From Castellaniella sp. S9 (GTDB lineage: Bacteria > Pseudomonadota > Gammaproteobacteria > Burkholderiales > Burkholderiaceae_B), in assembly GCF_027257175.1 (NCBI RefSeq), contig NZ_JAPFGD010000012.1, positions 1 through 64,000 on the forward strand: a DNA stretch of 64,000 nt. The letters are read 5' to 3'. The number at the start of each line of letters is the position of its first letter. Position 1 is the stretch's first letter. A program made the translations under genes and the position numbers. The notes below the pieces were generated by a model that ran no database searches, was not told where the DNA came from, and worked only from the letters and a program-made list of their open reading frames with translations. Shown piece after piece: positions 26,293 through 33,413 of the stretch.

Positions 26293-26838
26293 ATGCTTGA
26301 GCGCGCGGCGCACCTGATCATGCGCGGTTTCGAAATCCTGATCGTCGCCTGCCTGACCATCATGGGCATCCTGGTGTTCGGCAACGTCGTCCTGCGCTAT
26401 GCCTTCAATTCCGGCATCGCGGTCTCCGAGGAGCTGTCCCGGCTGCTGTTCGTGTGGCTGATCTTCATGGGCGCCGTCCTCGCCTCGGCCCAGCGCAGCC
26501 ACATCGGTTTCGACACCCTGCAGCGCAGGGTGAGCCCAAAGACGCGGCGCGCGCTGGTCGTGTTCACCGGCCTGCTCATGCTCACCGGCAGTGTGATCTT
26601 CATCGTGGGCGGCTGGAAGCAGACCCTCATCAACCTGGGCAACAGCTACCCGGTGCTGGGCATTTCATACGCCTGGCTCTACGGTGTTGCGCTGGTCTTC
26701 GGCATCGCCCTGCTCTTTCCGGTCTGCAACAACGTCCGCCGCGCCCTCGCCGGCCATGACGACCACCTCACCGAGGACCTGGCCGACCGCATCGAGGAAC
26801 AAGCCGCCCAGATCCACACCGGGGGGCCCCGCCGATGA
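26293..26838 (+). CDS. TRAP transporter small permease (DctQ-type)
   Basis: The 181-residue membrane protein has four hydrophobic spans and the conserved FGNVVLRYAFNSGIAVSEEL, LLFVWLIFMGAVLA and SHIGFDTL stretches of canonical DctQ. It overlaps the next gene by 4 bp. It is the first gene of the operon activated, by inference, by the divergent LysR. It also serves as a reference for what is missing in the shortened DctQ at 45665-46084. Confidence 0.92.
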   Translation: MLERAAHLIMRGFEILIVACLTIMGILVFGNVVLRYAFNSGIAVSEELSRLLFVWLIFMGAVLASAQRSHIGFDTLQRRVSPKTRRALVVFTGLLMLTGSVIFIVGGWKQTLINLGNSYPVLGISYAWLYGVALVFGIALLFPVCNNVRRALAGHDDHLTEDLADRIEEQAAQIHTGGPRR

Positions 26839-28112
26839 GCGCCGCCCTGTTCATCGGGACGCTGCTGGGCCTGATCGCCCTGGGCCTGCCCATCGCCTTC
26901 GCGCTGATGTTTGCCGGGGTGGCGCTGATGCTGCTCATCGGCCAATTCGACAGCCAGATCGTCGTCCAGAACGCCATCGCCGGCGCGGACAACTTCGTGC
27001 TGATGGCAGTGCCGTTCTTCATCCTCGCCGGCGAGTTCATGAATGCCGGCGGCCTGTCCAAGCGCATCGTCGAGATGGCCAGCGCATTCGTCGGGCATTT
27101 GCGCGGCGGTCTGGGCTACGTGGCGATCTTTGCGGCCATCCTGCTGGCCAGCCTGTCCGGCTCGGCGGTGGCCGACACCGCCGCGCTGGCGGCCATCCTG
27201 GTGCCCATGATGCGGCAGGCCGGCTACAACCCGGAGCGCGCCTGCGGCCTGATGGCGGCCGGCGGCATCATCGCACCGGTCATCCCGCCCTCGATCGCCT
27301 TCCTGATCTTCGGGGTCGTCGCCAACCTGTCGATCACCCGCCTGTTCCTCGCAGGCATCGTGCCGGGCATCCTGATGGGCGCATCCCTGATCATCGCCTG
27401 GTGGATCGTGGCCCGCCGCCAGAACTCGGCCCTGACACCGCGCATGCCTTGGGCCCGCCGTCTGGTCCTGCTGGGCCGCGGCGGCTGGGCCCTGATGCTG
27501 CCGGTCATCATCATCGGCGGCCTGCGCTTCGGGATCTTCACGCCCACCGAGGCGGCGGTCGTGGCCGCGGCCTATGCCTTGTTCGTCGGCGCCGTGGTCT
27601 ACCGCGAACTGGACTGGCGCACCATCTACCACTGCCTGCTGGCCACTGCGCGCACCACCTCCGTGGTATTGCTGCTGGCGGCGCTGGCCATGGTGGCCTC
27701 GTACATGATCACCATCACGGACATCTCCGGCCAGGTCGGCGGCTGGCTGCAATCCCTGTCCGACCATCCGACGGTGCTGCTGGCGGCAATGATGGTGGTG
27801 GTGTTCTTTGCCGGCATGGTGCTGGACCTCATCCCCATCGTGCTGATCTTCACCCCGGTGTTCATGCCGATCATCAAGGCCGCCGACATCGACCCGATCT
27901 ATTTCGGCGTGATCTTCATCATGAACTGCTCGATCGGCATGATCACGCCGCCGGTGGGCGTCGTGCTCAACGTGGTCAGTTCCGTCGGCAAGGTCACCAT
28001 GTCCCAGGCCACGCGCGGCATTCTGCCGTTCCTTTTCGCCTTGCTCTCGGTCATGATCTTGATGATCCTGTTCCCCGCTCTGGTCACCGTACCGGCCGAG
28101 TGGTGGCGCTAA
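26835..28112 (+). CDS. TRAP transporter large permease (DctM-type)
   Basis: This 425-residue polytopic protein has FVLMAVPFFILAGEFMNAGG, SLSGSAVADTAALAAI, IPPSIAFLIFGVVANLSI, FTPTEAAVVAAAYA and the C-terminal ITPPVGVVLNVV motif. It has full length and all family landmarks. It is translationally coupled to DctQ by a 4-bp overlap and followed by the binding-protein gene 34 bp later with AGGAGG before its start. Confidence 0.94.
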   Translation: MSAALFIGTLLGLIALGLPIAFALMFAGVALMLLIGQFDSQIVVQNAIAGADNFVLMAVPFFILAGEFMNAGGLSKRIVEMASAFVGHLRGGLGYVAIFAAILLASLSGSAVADTAALAAILVPMMRQAGYNPERACGLMAAGGIIAPVIPPSIAFLIFGVVANLSITRLFLAGIVPGILMGASLIIAWWIVARRQNSALTPRMPWARRLVLLGRGGWALMLPVIIIGGLRFGIFTPTEAAVVAAAYALFVGAVVYRELDWRTIYHCLLATARTTSVVLLLAALAMVASYMITITDISGQVGGWLQSLSDHPTVLLAAMMVVVFFAGMVLDLIPIVLIFTPVFMPIIKAADIDPIYFGVIFIMNCSIGMITPPVGVVLNVVSSVGKVTMSQATRGILPFLFALLSVMILMILFPALVTVPAEWWR

Positions 28113-28146
28113 CCTTTCCCCCCAACCACCCCCAGGAGGCAACACA

Positions 28147-29127
28147 ATGAAAATCCGTATCGCACTGCTGACCGGCCTGCTGGCCGCGTCCTTGTCGGGC
28201 ACCGCGATGGCCGCCGTCACCGCCAAGTTCGCCGTCACCCTGCCCGAGAAATCCCACCAGGGCCAGGGCGTGGCCAAGTTCGTCGAACTGGTCAAGGCCA
28301 AGAGCAACGGCGAGATCGACATCAAGCCCTACTACAGCGGCGCGCTGGGCAACGACGTGCAGGTGACCTCGGCCCTGCAAGGCGGCACCATCGAATTCAC
28401 GGTGCCGCAGACCACCACCCTGACCGGCATGGTCAAGGCCTACGAGATCCTCGATTTCCCGTTCCTCTTCAAAAATTCCGCACAGGCCGAAAAGGTCCTC
28501 GACGGCCCGGTGGGCGACAAGCTCCTGGAAACCCTGCCCGCGCACGGGCTGGTGGGCCTGGCGTACTGGGAAAACGGCTTTTTCAACGCCACCAACAGCA
28601 AGCACCCCATCGCCAAGGCCGAGGATTTCGAGGGCCTGAAGTTCCGCTCGATCCAGGCCAAGATCACGCAGGAAACCATCAAGGCGCTGGGCGCCAATCC
28701 GGTGCCGCTGGCGGTGCCCGAACTCTACACCGCGCTCGAGACCCGCACCATTGACGGCCAGGGCACGCCCAATGCGGTGATCGCCGCCCTCAAGCTCTAC
28801 GAGGTCCAGAAGTACCTGTCGATCACGCGCCACAGCTACGGCGCCTTCATCCCGCTGGCGTCCAAGGCTTTCTGGGACAAGCTCACCCCCGAGCAGCAAA
28901 AGATCCTGAAGGATTCCGCCGTCGAGGCGCGCGCCTACCAGCGCGAAGTCGCCCGCAGCCAGGGCGAATCGGCCAAGAAAGTCATGGCCGACCACGGCAT
29001 GGAGATCAACGAAGTCAGCGACGCCGAGCACGATCGCATGCGCGAACGCGTCCAGCCCGTCTGGCAGATGTTCATCCCCAGCGTCGGACAGGATCTGTTC
29101 GACCAAGTCCAGGCAGAACTCAAGTAA
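28147..29127 (+). CDS. TRAP transporter substrate-binding protein (DctP-type)
   Basis: The 326-residue secreted protein has signal peptide MKIRIALLTGLLAASLSGTAMA, then LPEKSHQGQGVAKFVELVKAKSNGEI and the central FEGLKFRSIQAKITQETIKALGANPVPLAVPELYTALE with the substrate-contacting arginine. Length is typical. Followed by enzymes acting on fumaryl/maleyl compounds, so the ligand may be an aromatic or ring-cleavage carboxylate; that is inference. A stem-loop separates it from the next gene. Confidence 0.92.
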   Translation: MKIRIALLTGLLAASLSGTAMAAVTAKFAVTLPEKSHQGQGVAKFVELVKAKSNGEIDIKPYYSGALGNDVQVTSALQGGTIEFTVPQTTTLTGMVKAYEILDFPFLFKNSAQAEKVLDGPVGDKLLETLPAHGLVGLAYWENGFFNATNSKHPIAKAEDFEGLKFRSIQAKITQETIKALGANPVPLAVPELYTALETRTIDGQGTPNAVIAALKLYEVQKYLSITRHSYGAFIPLASKAFWDKLTPEQQKILKDSAVEARAYQREVARSQGESAKKVMADHGMEINEVSDAEHDRMRERVQPVWQMFIPSVGQDLFDQVQAELK

Positions 29128-29137
29128 CGTCAACCCC

Positions 29138-29158
29138 GGCGCCGTGCCTGGCGGCGCC
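29138..29158 (+). other. Stem-loop between dctP and the hydrolase gene
   Basis: Perfect 7-bp arms GGCGCCG (29138-29144) and CGGCGCC (29152-29158) surround a 7-base loop with no T-tract. It is probably an mRNA stabiliser or partial attenuator at the junction between the binding protein and the enzymes. Confidence 0.55.
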
Positions 29159-29206
29159 CCGAACACCACCCTGCGGCGCACCCGCCACAGGGTGCCTGGA
29201 GTACCC

Positions 29207-30226
29207 ATGAAACTCGCCACCCTCAAGGATCAGACGCGTGACGGCCACCTGGTCGTGGTCAGCCGCGACCTCAGCCTGTGCATTCCCGTCCCTGATATCG
29301 CTCCCACCCTGCAGGCTGCGCTGGACGACTGGGAGGCCTGCGCCCCCGGCCTGCGCGAAGTCTACGACTGGCTCAACGCGGACGACGCGCAGGGGGCCAC
29401 GCCTTTCGACCCGGCCGCCTGCCATTCGCCGCTGCCGCGCGCCTACCAGTGGGCCGACGGTTCGGCCTACCTGAATCACGTCGAGCTGGTGCGCAAGGCG
29501 CGCAACAGCACCGTGCCCGAATCGTTCTTCAGCGATCCCCTGATGTACCAGGGCGGCTCGGATGCCTTCATCGGACCGCGCGATCCCATCATCGCCGATA
29601 CCGAGGACTGGGGCATCGACATGGAGGCCGAGGTGGCCGTGATCACCGGCGACGTTCCCATGGGCGCCAGCCCGGCCGATGCGGCGCAGGCCATCCGCCT
29701 GGTCATGCTGGTCAATGACGTCTCGCTGCGCGGCCTGATTCCGGGTGAGCTCGCCAAGGGCTTCGGATTCTTTCAATCCAAGCCGGCCAGCGCATTCTCG
29801 CCCGTCGCGGTCACGCCCGACGAACTGGGCACGCACTGGAAGGACGGCAAGGTGCACCTGCCGCTGCTGGTCGAGCTGAACGACGAACCCTTCGGCCGTC
29901 CCAACGCGGGCCGGGACATGACGTTCAGCCTGCCCCAACTGGTCGCCCACGCCGCACGCACCCGCCGCCTCGCGGCCGGCTCCATCATCGGTTCGGGCAC
30001 GGTGTCCAACAAGCAAGGCGGCCTGCACGGGTCCAGCATCCGCAACGGCGGCGTCGGCTATTGCTGCATTGCCGAGGTCCGGATGTACGAAACCATCGAG
30101 GAAGGCAAGCCCTCGACGCCGTTCATGCGGTTCGGCGACCGGGTCCGCATCCGGATGGAGGACGAGGCCGGCCAGGATATCTTCGGCACGATCGACCAGG
30201 TCGTGCAGCGTCGCACCGGAGCCTGA
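29207..30226 (+). CDS. Fumarylacetoacetate hydrolase family protein
   Basis: The 339-residue protein belongs to the FAH fold. GIDMEAEVAVITGDVPMG gives the metal-binding acidic cluster. LVMLVNDVSLRGLIP, FGFFQSKPASAFSP and GSIIGSGTVSNKQG are family signatures. Proteins of this length paired with maiA hydrolyse fumarylacetoacetate (tyrosine/homogentisate pathway) or fumarylpyruvate (gentisate pathway). I chose ATG 29207, with GGTGCCTGGAG upstream; the frame is open further back but without a ribosome site. It is followed by maiA after 5 bp. Confidence 0.88.
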   Translation: MKLATLKDQTRDGHLVVVSRDLSLCIPVPDIAPTLQAALDDWEACAPGLREVYDWLNADDAQGATPFDPAACHSPLPRAYQWADGSAYLNHVELVRKARNSTVPESFFSDPLMYQGGSDAFIGPRDPIIADTEDWGIDMEAEVAVITGDVPMGASPADAAQAIRLVMLVNDVSLRGLIPGELAKGFGFFQSKPASAFSPVAVTPDELGTHWKDGKVHLPLLVELNDEPFGRPNAGRDMTFSLPQLVAHAARTRRLAAGSIIGSGTVSNKQGGLHGSSIRNGGVGYCCIAEVRMYETIEEGKPSTPFMRFGDRVRIRMEDEAGQDIFGTIDQVVQRRTGA

Positions 30227-30231
30227 ATCCC

Positions 30232-30879
30232 ATGCTGGAGCTCTATTCGTATTTCCGCAGCTCGGCGGCCTACCGGGTCCGCATCGCACTGGGCCTCAAG
30301 GGTCTGGACCACACGATCCTGCCGGTGCACCTGCTGCGCGACGGCGGGGAACAGCTCTCGGCCCGGTATCTGGAGATCAATCCGGAAGGCCTGGTGCCGG
30401 CGCTGTCCGACGACGGCCGGATCCTCACCCAGTCCCTAGCGATCATCGAGTATCTGGACGAGACTCATGGGCCGGCCAGCCTGCTGCCGCAATCGCCGAT
30501 CGGACGGGCGCGGGTGCGCGCCCTGGCGCTGCAGATCGCCTGCGACATTCACCCGGTGAACAACCTGCGGGTGCTGCGCTACCTGTCCCGCGAACTGAAG
30601 GCCGACCAGGCGCAGCGCGACGCCTGGTATCACCACTGGATACTCACCGGTTTCCAGTCCGTGGAGCAACAGCTTGCGCGTTCGCCGGATACGGGCCTGT
30701 ACTGCCACGGCGACCAGCCGGGACTGGCGGACTGCTGCCTGGTGCCCCAGGTGTTCAATGCCCGGCGCTACGACATCGACCTCACCCCCTTCCCGACGAT
30801 CGAGCGCATCGTGGCGCAATGCGACACGCTTGCGGCTTTCCAGGCCGCACACCCCTCTCGCCAACCCGACGCGGAATGA
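30232..30879 (+). CDS. maiA: Maleylacetoacetate/maleylpyruvate isomerase (GST fold)
   Basis: This 215-residue glutathione S-transferase-fold protein has the MaiA start LYSYFRSSAAYRVRIALGLKG (the SSxxxR glutathione site), YLEINPEGLVPAL and the later SLAIIEYLDE. It isomerises the cis ring-cleavage product to the fumaryl form for the hydrolase encoded just upstream. The ring-cleaving dioxygenase (homogentisate or gentisate) is not in this operon. A stem-loop terminator follows. Confidence 0.9.
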   Translation: MLELYSYFRSSAAYRVRIALGLKGLDHTILPVHLLRDGGEQLSARYLEINPEGLVPALSDDGRILTQSLAIIEYLDETHGPASLLPQSPIGRARVRALALQIACDIHPVNNLRVLRYLSRELKADQAQRDAWYHHWILTGFQSVEQQLARSPDTGLYCHGDQPGLADCCLVPQVFNARRYDIDLTPFPTIERIVAQCDTLAAFQAAHPSRQPDAE

Positions 30880-30883
30880 TCCA

Positions 30884-30914
30884 TCACCGTCGCCTGCCCG
30901 GCCGGCGACGGTGA
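30884..30914 (+). terminator. Stem-loop terminator after maiA
   Basis: Perfect 11-bp arms TCACCGTCGCC (30884-30894) and GGCGACGGTGA (30904-30914) are followed by CGCCTTTTCG. The T-run is short, but the position right after the last operon gene supports termination. Confidence 0.65.
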
Positions 30915-30952
30915 CGCCTTTTCGCCACAATTCAGTGCCTTTCCTGGTGATC

Positions 30953-30992
30953 AGGGTAAACCCTAGCTTTTACCTAGGGTTTACCCTATAAT
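30953..30992 (+). promoter_or_regulatory. Perfect palindrome joined to a TATAAT -10 box
   Basis: Arms AGGGTAAACCCTAG (30953-30966) and CTAGGGTTTACCCT (30974-30987) are perfect complements with loop CTTTTAC. The last base of the second arm is the first base of TATAAT (30987-30992). A bound dimer would sit on the core promoter of the small gene at 31034, suggesting repression or autoregulation. The element could also form an RNA hairpin if transcribed from upstream. Confidence 0.7.
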
Positions 30993-31033
30993 GAGGTCTA
31001 CCCCAGCAACACCCTCTATACCAGGAGCACCAC

Positions 31034-31261
31034 ATGAACTACGGCAATACCCCCGCCCTCTTTTCCGATGCCCTGGAACGCGCCTACAGCCAGGCCGTCA
31101 TGGACACATCGGAATCCCTGTCGATCAAGGACATGGCCAAGAGCATCGCCCGCGGTGCCAAGCGCGGCGCCAAGCGCGCGGCCCGTGTCATCGGCGAGGT
31201 CATCAACGCGCAGGCCGAGGCCCGCGCCCGCGACGCGCGCTACTCGCGCACGCAATGGTAA
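31034..31261 (+). CDS. Small basic protein of unknown function
   Basis: This 75-residue protein is preceded by AGGAG (31022-31026). It has an acidic/neutral N-terminal third (ALERAYSQAVMDTSESLSIK) and a strongly basic, Ala-rich helical middle (SIARGAKRGAKRAARVIGEV), ending YSRTQW. No signal peptide or membrane segment is seen. The basic helix could bind nucleic acid or membrane lipid. I do not recognise the family. A dedicated promoter element and a strong terminator bracket it, so it is a real, independently controlled gene. Confidence 0.7.
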   Translation: MNYGNTPALFSDALERAYSQAVMDTSESLSIKDMAKSIARGAKRGAKRAARVIGEVINAQAEARARDARYSRTQW

Positions 31262-31308
31262 TCGGCTGAGGCAGCGCGCCCACGACAGTGGGCGCGCCAT
31301 GCGCCCCA

Positions 31309-31347
31309 GGGGCGGAACCGACACAATCGGTTCCGCCCCTTTTTTTT
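31309..31347 (+). terminator. Strong intrinsic terminator of the small basic protein gene
   Basis: Perfect 13-bp arms 31309-31321 and 31327-31339 with loop CACAA are followed by eight T residues (31340-31347). The T-run reaches the stop codon of the convergent rep gene. Confidence 0.95.
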
Positions 31348-33413
31348 CATGCGTCCGATGAGCGGCTGTGGCCGGCCAGCAGCGCCTTCAGCCGCCCCAG
31401 CGTCTGCTCGGGATCGGCCACCGGCACCGCGCCCGGGAGCGCCTCGGCATCGAGACCCATCTCCTGGATGAAGCGGGAAGGCTCGCGCAACAGGTCCTCG
31501 CGGCCGCGGCGCCGTTTGCGGCACCAGCTGACGTGCAGGCTGCGGCGCGCACGGGTAATGCCCACGTACATGAGGCGGCGTTCCTCCTGGATGCGTCCGG
31601 CCAGCGCGGCCGCGGCCGCCTCGCTGCCGTCGTCGTCCTCGGCCGAGCCGCGATGCGGCAGCAGCCCTTCCTCGACGCCGATGAGATAGACGTGGGGGTA
31701 TTCCAGCCCCTTGGAGGCATGCAGGGTCGAGAGCTTCACGGCATCGGGCTCCTCGTCGTCGGCGCGTTCCAGCATGGTCACCAGGGCGACGTGCTGCACG
31801 AGCTCGAGCAGGGTCATGTCTTCTTCGCCGGCCTTGCGCTTCAGCCATTCGGCCAGTTCGAGCACATGGGCCCAGCGGGCCTGGGCCTGGCGCTCGTCCA
31901 GCAGGTCGTACAGGTGGCGCTCGTAGTCGATGGCCGCCAGCAGATCATCCAGGACTTGGCCGGCGCCCTCCTCGCCGCGCCCGACGGCGCGCGCCTGGAA
32001 GCCCTGGATCATGCGCACGAAACCGTGCACCGCCTCGCGCTGGCGGCCCACCGGCAGCTCGGTCTCGTCGGCCTCGATGCCGGCCTCGAACAGCGAGACC
32101 TCGCGCCGCGCCGCGCTCGCGCCCAGGGCCTGCAAGGTGGCCTGCCCGACACCGCGGCGCGGGGTCGTCATGGCCCGGATGAAGGCGGGATCGTCGCTGT
32201 CGTTCGCGATCAGGCGCAGATACGCGAGGACGTCGCGCACCTCGGCCTTGTCGAAGAAGCTCTGGCCGCCCGACATGGTGTAGGGGATGCGCAGGTTGCG
32301 CAGGGCTTGTTCCATCACGCGGGCCTGGTGGTTGCTGCGATACAGCACCGCGAAATCCTTCCATTGCGCCTGGCGCTCGAAGCGCGCGGCCGACAGCCGC
32401 ATCGCGATGGATTCGGCCTCGGCCAGGTCGGAGTCCATCGGCGTCACGCGGATCGGCTCGCCCGCGCCCAGCTCGGACCACAAGGTCTTTTCAAAGACCT
32501 TTGGATTGTGCCCGATCACCCGATTGGCCGCCTGCAGGATGCGTTGCACCGAGCGATAGTTCTGCTCGAGCTTGACGACCTTCAGGCGCGGATAATCCTC
32601 GGCCAGGCGCATCAGGTTTTCCACCGTCGCGCCGCGCCAGGCGTAGATCGCCTGGTCGTCGTCACCCACCGCGGTGAACATGGCCCGGTCGCCGCACAGG
32701 TGGCGCACCAGCTGGTACTGGCAGGCATTCGTGTCCTGGTATTCATCCACCAGGAGGTAATGCACCCGCGCCTGCCAGCGCGCGCGCAGATGTTCGTCGG
32801 CCGCCAGCAACAAGGCGGGCAGGCGGATCAGGTCATCGAAATCCACCGACTGGTAGGCGCGCAGCGTGGCCTCGTAGCTGCGATAGATTCTGGCCGCCTC
32901 GGCCTCGCCCGCATCGCGCGCCGCCGCCGCCGCGGCATCGGGCGTCAACATCGCGTTCTTCCAGAGTGAAATGGTCTGCTGCACGGCGCGCAGGCGGGCC
33001 TTGTCGGTGGTGGCCAGCAATTCCTGCACGATGGCCAGCGCGTCATTGGCGTCGAGGATCGAGAATCCGCGCTTCAATCCCGCGGCGGCGGCCTCCTCGC
33101 GCAGAAAGCGCAGGCCCAGCGAGTGGAACGTGCCCACGGTCAGGCCGCGCAGCAGGCGGGCGTCGACCAGCCCGCGCACCCGTTCGCTCATTTCGCGGGC
33201 GGCCTTGTTGGTGAAGGTCAGCGCCACCACGTTGCGGGCCTGGTAGCCGCATTCGCGCAGCAGGTAGGCCATCTTTTGGGTGATGACCCGGGTCTTGCCG
33301 CTGCCCGCGCCAGCCAGCACCAGGCAGGGGCCGTCCAGGTACAGCACGGCCTCGCGCTGGCGGCTGTTGAGGTCCTGGGCGATCGTCGCGCCCCGAGGCG
33401 CGGGGACGGCCAT
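31347..33413 (-). CDS. rep: ATP-dependent DNA helicase Rep (UvrD/Rep family)
   Basis: The 688-residue superfamily 1A helicase has Walker A AGAGSGKT, VDEYQDTN (motif II), VGDDDQAIYAWRGA (motif III), LEQNYRS (motif IV) and ASKGLEYPHVYLIGVEEGLLPH (motif V). The central region matches E. coli Rep closely by eye. It unwinds DNA 3' to 5' and helps replication past barriers. I chose ATG 33413 because it overlaps the priA stop by one base (TGATG), implying coupling; upstream codons would lie inside priA. Confidence 0.92.
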   Translation of the reverse strand: MAVPAPRGATIAQDLNSRQREAVLYLDGPCLVLAGAGSGKTRVITQKMAYLLRECGYQARNVVALTFTNKAAREMSERVRGLVDARLLRGLTVGTFHSLGLRFLREEAAAAGLKRGFSILDANDALAIVQELLATTDKARLRAVQQTISLWKNAMLTPDAAAAAARDAGEAEAARIYRSYEATLRAYQSVDFDDLIRLPALLLAADEHLRARWQARVHYLLVDEYQDTNACQYQLVRHLCGDRAMFTAVGDDDQAIYAWRGATVENLMRLAEDYPRLKVVKLEQNYRSVQRILQAANRVIGHNPKVFEKTLWSELGAGEPIRVTPMDSDLAEAESIAMRLSAARFERQAQWKDFAVLYRSNHQARVMEQALRNLRIPYTMSGGQSFFDKAEVRDVLAYLRLIANDSDDPAFIRAMTTPRRGVGQATLQALGASAARREVSLFEAGIEADETELPVGRQREAVHGFVRMIQGFQARAVGRGEEGAGQVLDDLLAAIDYERHLYDLLDERQAQARWAHVLELAEWLKRKAGEEDMTLLELVQHVALVTMLERADDEEPDAVKLSTLHASKGLEYPHVYLIGVEEGLLPHRGSAEDDDGSEAAAAALAGRIQEERRLMYVGITRARRSLHVSWCRKRRRGREDLLREPSRFIQEMGLDAEALPGAVPVADPEQTLGRLKALLAGHSRSSDA

